From assembly GCA_021325455.1 (NCBI GenBank), contig JAJPHD010000026.1:1-64000 (forward strand): a stretch of DNA of 64,000 nucleotides, in the 5' to 3' direction. The notes under the pieces were generated by a model that made no database searches, was not told the origin of the DNA, and was given only the letters and a program-made list of their open reading frames with translations. Within the stretch, counting starts at the first letter, position 1. Every line of letters begins with the position of its first letter. Positions 18,913 to 27,050 of this stretch are shown in pieces. This DNA is from Actinomycetota bacterium. GTDB taxonomy: Bacteria; Actinomycetota; Acidimicrobiia; Acidimicrobiales; JAJPHD01. The position numbers were made by a program, and so were the translations under genes.

Positions 18913-21660
18913 CTACGCAGATCTCCCCCGGGGGGAGACGTCACCCGCAACCGGGAGCCGCTCAGCAGGCACCGGTGGCAAGTGGGCGGGTGCCCCCAGG
19001 GCCCGCAGGACGATGGTGAACCGGGAGCCCACCCCGGGGCGCGACTGCCAGGTCAACCGCCCGCCGTGGGCTGCCGTGACCCGCTCCACCAGGGCCAGGC
19101 CCAGCCCCAGGCCCCCGTAGCGCCGGGTGTCGGACGAGTCGCCCTGGCGGAAGCGGGAGAAGGCCCTCTCCCCCTCATCGGCGGTCATGCCCTTCCCCCT
19201 GTCGCTCACCGAGAGCTCCACGGTGCGGGGGCGCTCACCTGCCTCGGCTCGCACGCTCACACGGCTGCCGGCGGGCGAGAACTTGACGGCGTTGTCCACC
19301 AGCTCGTCCAGGGCCATCCCGAGCAGCCGCCGATCGCCCTCGACCAGCGGCAACCCATGAGCCACCCGGCAGCTGAGGACGTGGGAGCCCTCCAGGCGGT
19401 GTGACCACCTGCTCACGACATCCTGCACCAGCTGCCCCGGCTCCAGGCGCTCCCGGCGAAGGGGCGGCTCCCCCACTCCCGACGCGGCGAAGAACTCCAG
19501 CAGCTCGACCGTGCGCAGCAGGCGGCGGGACTGCTCCTGGATCTCCTCCCGCCACCCTCTCGCCCGGTCCGGGCCGGCATCGGCCCGGCCCAGCAGGTCG
19601 GCGAAGCCCATGATCCCGGTGAGGGGGGTGCGCAGCTCGTGGCCGACCCGGGAGAGGAACTCGGCCTGCATCTGCTCGGCCGCCCGCTCCTGGCGGAGGT
19701 CCCTCAGGAGATAGACGCCTCCGGCCAGGTGCCTGTCATCTTCCCTCACTGCCCCCGCCGAGATGGCCACGGGCACCCGCTCCCCCTTCCCCGGTGCCAG
19801 CCAGCCCAGGCCAGCCCAGCGCTGGGTGGGAGGCCGGCGCAGCCGTCCTGAGAGGCTGGACCCAGCGTCGTCCTCGAGGGCCACCACCTGGTCCACGGGT
19901 TGGCCCACGGCTGCCGAGGCACTGATACCGAGGAGCTCCTCGGCGGCCTGGTTGCAGGCCGTGACACGGCCCTCCCGGTCCACCGCCACCAGGGCCTCCC
20001 CCATGCCGGCCACCACCGCTTCCAGGCGGTCGCGCAGACGGGCCTCCTCCTCTGCCACGCGGCGCAGGGCCGCCTCCTTCTGCTCGACGGACCCCGCCAT
20101 GGTGTCGAAGGCCGAGCCCAGCACACCCACCTCATCGGCGCCGCCGAGGCCGGCCCTGGCCCCGCTCTCGCCCCTGCGAATGGCCTCGGCCGCCGCCGTG
20201 AGCCGGCGCAGGCGGCTCCCCACCCGGTCACCCACGGCCGCTGCCATCAGCAGGGCGAGGAGGGTCCCGCCCAGGGCGATGAGGAAGAGGGTCCGGGACA
20301 CCTGGTCGCGGGCCTGGTCCACCGCCGTCGTCGTGGCGCTGGCCACCAACACCGCTGCGGGGTGTCCGCCGGCCCCCGGGACGAGCTGCACGGCCCAGAA
20401 GCGCCCGCCGGTCTCGATGTTGGCCGTCAGCCCCGAGGCGAGGGCCCTTCCGGCCACCGCCCGTACGCCGGCGGGGTTGAGGGCAGGGCTGGACGCCACC
20501 GCGCCCCTTCCCGCCACCAGGGCCAGGCTCACGGTCGGGTCCAGCTGGCGCTGCTGACCCAGGAACCCCTCCCCCAGTGGGTAGGCAACCACCGCCACGC
20601 CCACCAGCCGGGTGGGTGAGGCGGGAGCCGACCCCAGCCTCACCACGTCCGGGGCGGCGGCCAGCGCCACCACCCGCCCCGAGACCACGACCAGCGAGGC
20701 CGTCGAGCGCTTCGCTCGTACCGCCTTGGCCACCGGCGCCAGATGGGCCAACCCGAGAACACGACCGCTCAGGGGCCCCAGGTGGGGGGAGTGAGCCACG
20801 ACGACCGGTGCCGGCGAACCGGGCTGGCGGCCGACCCAGAGGGCCACGGCACCAGGTAGGTAGCGGGAGGCCGCCCCCCCCAGGTAGGCCCGCACGCAGG
20901 CCTCCGAGGTGGGTTGGCACCCCGGCGTACTGTCCAGATGGGCCTGCACCAGGCGGGCCAGCAGGAGAGCCTCCGGGGGAAGCGAGCTGTAGGCGACGTG
21001 CTCGATCTGGGCCACCCCGGCCGAGGCCCGGCTGTCCAGGCGGCGGAGGGCGTCAGATCGCAAGGTGGACGACAGGACCGCCGAAAGAGCCACCGAGAGC
21101 ACCAGCACCAGGGCGAGGAGGGTCCCTCCCGCGGTGGCGGCCATGGTGGCTGCCACCGAGAACCGGCTGGCCAGGGCCAGGCCCAGGCCCAGGAACAGCG
21201 CGCCCGCCCCGAGCAGCCCCGGGCCGGCCAGCACGGCAGGCCCCGGCCCCGCACCGGGCGCCGCCCCCCCGGGCGCCACCAAGAGGGCCCACTCGGCGAT
21301 GGCAGCCCCTTGGAGGACAATGCCCACCCAGAGGAAGTACCACCATCCCCGGGGCCCGCCGCCTCGATCGTTGCCGGGGAAGGCACAGGCCAGCACCGAC
21401 CCGAGCAGGAGGAGGGCCAGCCCCCCGGCCCCGAGCCCCAGCACCCAGGGGGCGGTGAAGCTCGGGACCAGGAGCGAGCCGTGCAGGAAGGCAGCCGCCG
21501 CCACCCCACCAAATCCCAGGGCCAGGGCCGCCGACTGGCCCTGGCGCCACCCCAGGGCGTCGGTCCGCAACAGCACCAGGGCGAAGCCGGCCGCGGCCAC
21601 CAGGAACGAGGCCAGCTCCACGGCGAATACCAGCTCGACGGGCGGTGCCCCGGGGGACAA
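18913..21660 (-). CDS. Membrane sensor histidine kinase with Cache-like, HAMP, PAS, HisKA and HATPase domains
   Basis: 915 residues. The TTG start at 21660 is supported by GGGAGGATC immediately before it. Residues 1-190 hold about six membrane segments; 190-450 look like an extracytoplasmic Cache-type sensor flanked by membrane helices (the second LFLIALGGTLLALLMAAAVG), followed by HAMP (RLRRLTAAAEAIRRGESGA), a PAS domain (GEALVAVDREGRVTACNQAAEELLG), the phosphoacceptor GHELRTPLTGIMGFADLL, and an HATPase domain with N-box ALDELVDNAVKFSP and GGLGLGLALV. No response regulator is adjacent. It lies 77 nt before the sugar-binding protein on the same strand, so it may sense sugars or share transcription, which is inference. 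Confidence 0.9.
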   Translation of the reverse strand: MSPGAPPVELVFAVELASFLVAAAGFALVLLRTDALGWRQGQSAALALGFGGVAAAAFLHGSLLVPSFTAPWVLGLGAGGLALLLLGSVLACAFPGNDRGGGPRGWWYFLWVGIVLQGAAIAEWALLVAPGGAAPGAGPGPAVLAGPGLLGAGALFLGLGLALASRFSVAATMAATAGGTLLALVLVLSVALSAVLSSTLRSDALRRLDSRASAGVAQIEHVAYSSLPPEALLLARLVQAHLDSTPGCQPTSEACVRAYLGGAASRYLPGAVALWVGRQPGSPAPVVVAHSPHLGPLSGRVLGLAHLAPVAKAVRAKRSTASLVVVSGRVVALAAAPDVVRLGSAPASPTRLVGVAVVAYPLGEGFLGQQRQLDPTVSLALVAGRGAVASSPALNPAGVRAVAGRALASGLTANIETGGRFWAVQLVPGAGGHPAAVLVASATTTAVDQARDQVSRTLFLIALGGTLLALLMAAAVGDRVGSRLRRLTAAAEAIRRGESGARAGLGGADEVGVLGSAFDTMAGSVEQKEAALRRVAEEEARLRDRLEAVVAGMGEALVAVDREGRVTACNQAAEELLGISASAAVGQPVDQVVALEDDAGSSLSGRLRRPPTQRWAGLGWLAPGKGERVPVAISAGAVREDDRHLAGGVYLLRDLRQERAAEQMQAEFLSRVGHELRTPLTGIMGFADLLGRADAGPDRARGWREEIQEQSRRLLRTVELLEFFAASGVGEPPLRRERLEPGQLVQDVVSRWSHRLEGSHVLSCRVAHGLPLVEGDRRLLGMALDELVDNAVKFSPAGSRVSVRAEAGERPRTVELSVSDRGKGMTADEGERAFSRFRQGDSSDTRRYGGLGLGLALVERVTAAHGGRLTWQSRPGVGSRFTIVLRALGAPAHLPPVPAERLPVAGDVSPRGRSA

Positions 21661-21688
21661 CGATCCTCCCGAGATCAGGTCGGCCCCA

Positions 21689-22774
21689 TCACCGGCGGGA
21701 GCCCAGTGCAGGATGGCGGGGTGCCCTGCCTCCCAGCCGGCGGAGGGCGGCGATGGCCTGGTTCAGCGTCGAGACCGGGATCACCCGCAGGTGGGGACCG
21801 GCCTTGGACAGGGCATCGTGGTAGTTGCCCTTGGGGACCAGGAAGACGGTGGCACCGGCCCGCTGGACGGCGACGGTCTTCTGCGGAACTCCTCCCACCA
21901 GTCCCACCCGGCCGTGCAGGTCTATGGTCCCCGTAGCGGCCACCCTGTGCCCACCGGTCAGGTGCCCTCCGGTCAGCTGGTTGATGATCCCCAGGGTGAA
22001 GGCCAGCCCCGCCGAGGGTCCCCCGATGCCGTCGGAGTTGATGTCAACCCGGATTGGCAGGGCGAACCACGGCCCGGTCTGTATGCCCACTCCGATGAAG
22101 GCCTCGGAGCGGTGGCCGGGGCGGTGGCCGAGCACGACCAGGGCTCGGCGGTGCACCCCGTCCACGGTCTGGAACGAGATGCTCACCCGCTCCCCGGGAC
22201 GCTCGCCCTTGAGGGCCCGGGCCACCGCCTTGGTGGAGGTGGTGGCCCGCCCGCCGATGGCGGTTATGGCATCACCCAGCCCCAGCCCCTTGATCCGCGC
22301 CGCTGGCGAGTGGGGCAGGATCTGGAGCACCAGGGCGCCCTGGTGCTCCGGGACGTGGTAGCCGAGGTAGCGAAGGGCCTCCACCCTGGCCTCCTCGCTG
22401 GAGAACACCATCTCGAGGGCCTGCTCCTGGGCGATCTTGGCCGGCTTGGTGACCGGCCCGAAGAGAGCCTTGGCGGGGTAGATGGCGTCGTTCGAGTTGA
22501 GGGCATAGAGCGGCCACTGGAGGGCGCTGACCCGGTTCAGGTAGACATCGGTGAGGTAGATGTCCCGGCGGCGGGGCGACCGGGACGAGGGGATCGTGAT
22601 GAGGGGCCCGACGGGCTGGGCCAGCCCCGGAGAAAGGACGTAGTCGTCCAGCTGGATGGAGTTGGCCACGAACCCGGCGACCACCAGGGCCACCACCAGC
22701 ACGGCGACCGCGACCGCCCAGCGGCGCCGTCGGCGCCGCTGGCTGGCGGAGGGTGGTGTACCTGGTTGTACCAT
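21689..22774 (-). CDS. YlbL-type PDZ and Lon-S16 domain membrane protease
   Basis: 361 residues from MVQPGTPPSAS. A basic N-terminus leads into a single membrane helix (WAVAVAVLVVALVVAGFVA); a PDZ domain follows (HSPAARIKGLGLGDAITAIGG) and then a Lon-like S16 protease domain with the catalytic serine in GIGGPSAGLAFTLGIINQLT and the lysine in VGGVPQKTVAVQRAGA. This architecture matches actinobacterial YlbL proteins, anchored with the active domain outside the cytoplasm. It is followed 28 nt later by the large sensor kinase gene, likely one transcript. Confidence 0.9.
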   Translation of the reverse strand: MVQPGTPPSASQRRRRRRWAVAVAVLVVALVVAGFVANSIQLDDYVLSPGLAQPVGPLITIPSSRSPRRRDIYLTDVYLNRVSALQWPLYALNSNDAIYPAKALFGPVTKPAKIAQEQALEMVFSSEEARVEALRYLGYHVPEHQGALVLQILPHSPAARIKGLGLGDAITAIGGRATTSTKAVARALKGERPGERVSISFQTVDGVHRRALVVLGHRPGHRSEAFIGVGIQTGPWFALPIRVDINSDGIGGPSAGLAFTLGIINQLTGGHLTGGHRVAATGTIDLHGRVGLVGGVPQKTVAVQRAGATVFLVPKGNYHDALSKAGPHLRVIPVSTLNQAIAALRRLGGRAPRHPALGSRR

Positions 22775-22906
22775 GTGTCGAATAGTGCGCACGCCGGTCA
22801 GGGAGCCCTTCGCGCTGACCGCCTTCTCGAGGTCCTGCGACCACTGGCGGTCCCCCCAGCCTGCCATGTCGCCACGCCCCATCCACGCCAGCAGGAGCGA
22901 GGAGCG

Positions 22907-23539
22907 GTGACCCACCCCTTCGACCAGGACCACCCCGAGGAGCCGCTGGGAGCCGGCACGCCCCCCGCCTCGAACGGGGACCGGCCCCTTTCCAGCACCA
23001 ACGGTGATGGTGAGGCTCCCTCAGGCGACGCAGAGGCGACACCTCTGACCAGCCACGGCCGTCGCCAAGCGGTGGCCCGGGCCTTCCTGCCGGTCCCATC
23101 GCTGGACCGCCGCAGCGTGCTTGCTCCCCCCACCTTCCCCACCTTGGTGCCGCCGGCCGCCGCTGCCCCCATTCCCGCCCGCTTGGCGGTCCGCACCACC
23201 TTCCTGGCCGACCCGTCGCCGGGTGCCGCTGGCGCCCCTGCGCCAGCAGGTGGTCCAAGCCCCCGCGCCACCCTCCCCCCGTCATCGCCCCCTACGGCCC
23301 GGGTCGCCCCGACCCGCCCGGGGGCGGCGTCAGTCCCGGCGTCCACCCTGGTCCCCACCGGCAGCTCCCCGAGTGGCCGCCGCTCCCGCCCCAGCCCCCG
23401 GCTGCACCCCATATGGCACCGGATCGGCTCGGCGGTCGGATTGCTGGTGCTCACGGTCCTGGTGGGGGCGGCAGCAGCAGCAGGAGTGCTGGCGGTGATC
23501 TACGCCCTGCTCCATGCCCTCATCCATCACGGAGGCTAG
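22907..23539 (+). CDS. Proline/serine-rich single-pass membrane protein, unknown function
   Basis: 210 residues starting at GTG with a GAGGAGCG ribosome binding site. The first ~165 residues are rich in proline, serine, alanine and threonine with no fold I recognise; the end is one membrane helix (IGSAVGLLVLTVLVGAAAAAGVLAVIYALLHAL) followed by a short HHGG tail. The track shows a much longer ORF from 21065, but upstream of 22907 it is the antisense frame of the protease and kinase genes. The 3' end overlaps the HEAT-repeat gene by 26 nt. The topology suggests a tail-anchored protein with a disordered cytoplasmic arm. Confidence 0.6.
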   Translation: MTHPFDQDHPEEPLGAGTPPASNGDRPLSSTNGDGEAPSGDAEATPLTSHGRRQAVARAFLPVPSLDRRSVLAPPTFPTLVPPAAAAPIPARLAVRTTFLADPSPGAAGAPAPAGGPSPRATLPPSSPPTARVAPTRPGAASVPASTLVPTGSSPSGRRSRPSPRLHPIWHRIGSAVGLLVLTVLVGAAAAAGVLAVIYALLHALIHHGG

Positions 23540-24296
23540 GCAGATCGCCGGCGGGCAACTGCGCCGGCGGGAGATGGCCATCGCCGGGCACCGGGGTGAC
23601 CGGGCCAGGGCCCGGGCCGGGCTGCAAGATCCCCACGCTGACGTGCGGGCCACCGCCCTGGGGGCCCTGGGCCGGATGGGAGCCCTCGGGGAGCGCGACC
23701 TGGAAAGGGGTCTGGCCGACCCTGACCCGGGAGTGAGGCGCCGGTCGGCCACCCTGGCCGCCAAGGCCCCGGGTGCCCGCCCGGAACCGCTCCTGGAGGC
23801 CCTCGCCGACCCGGAGCCCGGCGTGGCGGAGGCCGCGGCGTGGGCTCTCGGAGAGCTCCGGGAGACCCGAGCCCTTTCAGAGCTTTCTCTCATGGCCACC
23901 AGCCACCCTGACCCCCTGTGCCGGGAAGCGGCCGTCGCCGCACTGGGTTGCATCGGGCACCCGGCGGGCCTCGAGGCCATCCTGACCACCCTTTCCGACC
24001 GCCCTCCGGTCCGTAGGCGGGCCGTGCTGGCCCTGGCGCCCTTCGATGGCCCCGAGGTGGAGGGGGCCCTCCGCCGGGCGCTCGAGGACCGGGACTGGCA
24101 GGTCCGCCAGGCAGCGGAGGACCTCATGGGGGCGGAGGACCTCAGCGGGGCGGAAGCCCCGCCCTTTGCGGACGAGCCCGGGGCCAAGGACCTCAGCGCA
24201 CCGGACCCCTCAGCATCTCCCTCACTTCCTCGAAGGACTCGAGGCAGCGGGCCGCCCCCAGCACCACGCACTCCAGGGGGGCGTCCACCACCTTGA
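23514..24296 (+). CDS. HEAT-repeat (PBS lyase-like) protein
   Basis: 260 residues. From about residue 35 to 205 there are five or so HEAT/PBS-lyase-type repeats, seen as DPHADVRATALGALGRMG, DPDPGVRRRSATLAAKA, DPEPGVAEAAAWALGELRE, HPDPLCREAAVAALGCIG and DRDWQVRQAAEDLMG. These build a helical solenoid used for protein binding. The last ~50 residues are proline-rich and unstructured. The start overlaps the upstream membrane-protein gene, and the 3' end overlaps the convergent mreB-like gene by 104 nt, so the disordered tail may be partly accidental read-through. Confidence 0.75.
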   Translation: MPSSITEARQIAGGQLRRREMAIAGHRGDRARARAGLQDPHADVRATALGALGRMGALGERDLERGLADPDPGVRRRSATLAAKAPGARPEPLLEALADPEPGVAEAAAWALGELRETRALSELSLMATSHPDPLCREAAVAALGCIGHPAGLEAILTTLSDRPPVRRRAVLALAPFDGPEVEGALRRALEDRDWQVRQAAEDLMGAEDLSGAEAPPFADEPGAKDLSAPDPSASPSLPRRTRGSGPPPAPRTPGGRPPP

Positions 24297-25197
24297 CCGG
24301 GAGCGAGGTCTCCTCCGATAGGCGCCGGTCCATACCCTTGAGCAGCGAACCGCCCCCCGCCAGGTGGATGCCCTGGACTATCAGGTCCTGGGCCAGCTCG
24401 GGAGGAGCCTGACCCAGGCAGCTCACGACGGAGTCCACGATGGCCCCCACCGGCTCGGCCATGGCCTCCCTGATCTCGGCGGGGGAAAGGATGACGGTCT
24501 TGGGCAGGCCTGACATGAGCTCCCGGCCCCTCACCTCGGCCTTGATGTCGTCGTCCACCGGGTAGGCCGAGCCGATGGCGAGCTTGATCTCCTCGGCCGT
24601 GCGTTCCCCGATGGCTATGCCGTACTCCCGCCGCACGTAGGTCTGGATGGCGGCGTCCAGGTCGAAGCTGCCGACGCGGATGGCCTGGCTGGCCACCACG
24701 GACCCCAGGGCGATGACCGCCGTCTCCGCCGTGCCCCCTCCTATGTCCACGATCATGTTGCCCACCGCCTGGTTGATAGGCAGCCCAGCCCCCAGGGCCG
24801 CCGCCAAGGGCTGGTCGATGAGGTAGGCCGCGGTGGTGCCAGCCCGCTTGGCCGCCTCCTCCATCGCCCGCCTCTCCACCTCGGTTATGGCCGAGGGCAC
24901 GCAGATCACCACCCGGGGGCGGTACAACCGGGACACGCCGGCCCGCTGGAGGAGCAGGCGGATCATGCGCTGAGTGATGTCGAAGTCCGTTATGGCCCCC
25001 TGGCGGAGGGGCCTCACGGCAACTATGTAGCCCGGAGTCCGCCCGATCATCCTCCAGGCATCCTGGCCCATGGCCAGGACCTCCTGGGTCTGGGAGTTGA
25101 GGGCGATGACGGTGGGCTCATTGAGGACGATGCCCCGCCGGCGGGTGTAGACGAGGGTGTTGGCGGTCCCGATGTCGATGGCGAGGTCCCTAGCCAG
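24193..25197 (-). CDS. mreB: MreB/Mbl actin-like protein, probable CTG start
   Basis: 334 residues if started at CTG 25197. Actin-fold ATPase motifs are complete: phosphate 1 DIGTANTLVY, phosphate 2 MIVDIGGGTAETAVIALG, the adenosine region GIHLAGGGSLLKGMDRRLSEETSLPVKVVDAPLECVVLGAARCL. The track begins at an internal ATG (25071), which would delete phosphate 1. In the correct frame no ATG, GTG or TTG lies near the N-terminus; CTG (LARDLAIDIGTANT) sits 5 nt after AAGGAGGAG, the best ribosome binding site around. It overlaps the end of moaE by 8 nt. MreB filaments direct cell-wall growth or, in some actinomycetes, spore wall synthesis; mreC/mreD are not adjacent. Confidence 0.88.
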   Translation of the reverse strand: MARDLAIDIGTANTLVYTRRRGIVLNEPTVIALNSQTQEVLAMGQDAWRMIGRTPGYIVAVRPLRQGAITDFDITQRMIRLLLQRAGVSRLYRPRVVICVPSAITEVERRAMEEAAKRAGTTAAYLIDQPLAAALGAGLPINQAVGNMIVDIGGGTAETAVIALGSVVASQAIRVGSFDLDAAIQTYVRREYGIAIGERTAEEIKLAIGSAYPVDDDIKAEVRGRELMSGLPKTVILSPAEIREAMAEPVGAIVDSVVSCLGQAPPELAQDLIVQGIHLAGGGSLLKGMDRRLSEETSLPVKVVDAPLECVVLGAARCLESFEEVREMLRGPVR

Positions 25198-25693
25198 CGG
25201 GCTCCTCCTTCGGCTCTGCCGGTGGTGGGAGACCCCCCACCATCGCCACGGGTTGGGCCCCTGTCCCCCAACCGGTCCCCTCGTCCCAGGTCTCCTTCTT
25301 CCAGATGGGGACGGTGGCCTTCAGGGTGTCGATGCAGTAGCGGGCCGCCTCGAAGGCGCTCGCCCGGTGAGGGGCCGAGGCCACCACGACCACGGAGGGC
25401 TCTCCGACCTCGAGCAGCCCCACCCGGTGCAACAGGGCCAGGCGGCCCAGCTCGGGCCAGCGCCGGCGGGCCGCCTCGGCCACCTTCTGCAGGCGGGGCA
25501 CGGCCTGCTCCAGGTAGGCCTCGTACTCGAGGCTCACCACCCCTGCCCGCCCCTCGGCGTGGTCACGCACCGTGCCCACGAAAGTGACCACGGCTCCGCA
25601 GGAGGGCAGGCAAGCCCACGTCGTGGCCGACGCGACGGGCAACGCAGCCTCGGTGATCTCCACCCAGTCGTCTGCCGCCGGAGCGGTGCCCAC
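25190..25693 (-). CDS. moaE: Molybdopterin synthase catalytic subunit MoaE
   Basis: 167 residues from GTG 25693. The core has the MoaE features GAVVTFVGTVRDHAEGRAGVVSLEYEAYLEQA, HRVGLLEVGEPSVVVVASAPHRASAFEAARYCIDTLKATVPIWKKETWDEG, with the catalytic lysines in LKATVPIWKKE. With MoaD (not in this window) it inserts sulfur into precursor Z to make molybdopterin. The track ORF extends upstream to 25936 over the divergent HtrA-like gene, which is unlikely. It overlaps the following mreB-like gene. A molybdate/tungstate uptake operon lies about 7 kb away, but linkage is not direct. Confidence 0.9.
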   Translation of the reverse strand: MGTAPAADDWVEITEAALPVASATTWACLPSCGAVVTFVGTVRDHAEGRAGVVSLEYEAYLEQAVPRLQKVAEAARRRWPELGRLALLHRVGLLEVGEPSVVVVASAPHRASAFEAARYCIDTLKATVPIWKKETWDEGTGWGTGAQPVAMVGGLPPPAEPKEEPAG

Positions 25694-25774
25694 GCCAGCA
25701 TGGTAGTGAGCGCCGGGCAAAGTGGGACCCCGGGGCGCGACCAGCCCGCAGGAGCGCGGCCGTAATCTCAGGGG

Positions 25775-27013
25775 GTGGTAGCGGGCGAGGGACCGGAGTT
25801 CGACGACCCCGGCGACGAGGCCGGTGGCCCTCCCCCCGACCCCGACGACCGCCTCTGGCGCCATCCTTCCGAGATAGCCAAGGCGTGGGCTGGAGGCACC
25901 AGGCACCGGCCGGCCCCGCGGGGACCCGGCCTGCAACTGGGCCGCCTGGCCGGCGTGGCACTTGTTGCCGCAGTGGCCGGGGCCCTGCTCTCGGCGGCCA
26001 TCCTCTACGCCATGGACCGGGGGCCGCTGACGACAGCCACGACCGGGTCCCAGGCCCCGTTGGCCGACCCGCCTCCGGGGTCGGCCCAGGCCCAGGGGGC
26101 GCCCCCTGCCGTCCAGGTGGGTCGGGCCGTCAAGTCCGGCCTGAGCCAGGACCTACGCGGCGTGGTCGCTATCGACGTCACCGCCGCGGTGGGGGACCGG
26201 CGGGGCACAGGGTTCGTGTACCAGGCCAACGGGATGATCCTCACCTCGGCCCGGCTGGTCTCGGGAGCGACAACCATCACCGTGACCGGCCAGGGAGGGG
26301 CCGAGTGGAGCGCCACCGTCCTCGGGTCGGACCCCAGCACCGACCTGGCCATGATCCAGGTCCCCGCCAAGGGCCTGCATGCCCTGCCCATAGCCGCCTC
26401 GGACCCGCCCAGGGCGGGGGACCTGCTCGTGTCGGTGGCGGTCGGCGGCCAGGACGACACCCCGGCCCGCGTCTCCGTCGTGCAGGTGAAGGGGGTGGGA
26501 CAGCGGGTCACCCTGGACCACCGCCCCTTCTCGGACGCCATGGAGACCGACTCACCTCCGCCCGATCCCCTCGGAGGTGTGCTCCTGGACGGCGACGGGG
26601 AGGTGGTGGGCCTGATCCAGGCTGCCCTTCCCTCCGGTGACTCACGCTCGATGGCGGTGGCCACCCCGGCCGAGGACTTGCAGCTGGCCGCCACCCAGCT
26701 GGCGGCGGGCGGCCCCCTCGTCCACGGCTGGCTGGGAGTGAGCGGCACCAACCTCAGCCCTGGGCGAGCCCGTGCCCTGGGCATCCGGGGGGGCGCCCTC
26801 ATAACGAAGGTCGTGCCGGACAGCCCCGCGGCCCAAGCCGGGTTGGTGGTTGGCGACGTGATCACCAAGGTGGACCACCACCCCGTCACCTCCATGACGG
26901 CCCTGTCCGAGGCCGTCGCCCTCCTCAGGCCGGGCACTGTCGTCCCGGTCGAGGTGGACCACCGGCACCATCGCCTGACCGTGAAGGTGACGTTGGCCGG
27001 CCAGCCCAGCTGA
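25775..27013 (+). CDS. HtrA/DegP-like protein with PDZ domain, catalytic residues lost
   Basis: 412 residues: a proline/acid-rich cytoplasmic N-terminus, one membrane helix (LAGVALVAAVAGALLSAAILYAM), a trypsin-like domain and a C-terminal PDZ (GGALITKVVPDSPAAQAGLVVGDVITKVD). The protease core aligns with HtrA, but the catalytic histidine position reads LTSARLV instead of TNAHVV, and the serine position reads DPLGGVLLDGDG instead of GNSGGPLLD; the aspartate region DPSTDLAMI is kept. It is therefore probably a non-proteolytic HtrA paralogue facing the outside. Starts at GTG, divergent from moaE. Confidence 0.85.
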   Translation: MVAGEGPEFDDPGDEAGGPPPDPDDRLWRHPSEIAKAWAGGTRHRPAPRGPGLQLGRLAGVALVAAVAGALLSAAILYAMDRGPLTTATTGSQAPLADPPPGSAQAQGAPPAVQVGRAVKSGLSQDLRGVVAIDVTAAVGDRRGTGFVYQANGMILTSARLVSGATTITVTGQGGAEWSATVLGSDPSTDLAMIQVPAKGLHALPIAASDPPRAGDLLVSVAVGGQDDTPARVSVVQVKGVGQRVTLDHRPFSDAMETDSPPPDPLGGVLLDGDGEVVGLIQAALPSGDSRSMAVATPAEDLQLAATQLAAGGPLVHGWLGVSGTNLSPGRARALGIRGGALITKVVPDSPAAQAGLVVGDVITKVDHHPVTSMTALSEAVALLRPGTVVPVEVDHRHHRLTVKVTLAGQPS

Positions 27014-27050
27014 GCACGCTCGGTTGACAGGCGCCCCCTACGATGGGCCC

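Noticed and set aside
21065-22906. Long plus-strand ORF upstream of the real gene at 22907
   Set aside because: It is antisense to the kinase and YlbL protease genes, with typical high-GC shadow composition; only the part from GTG 22907 has a ribosome binding site and a plausible membrane helix.
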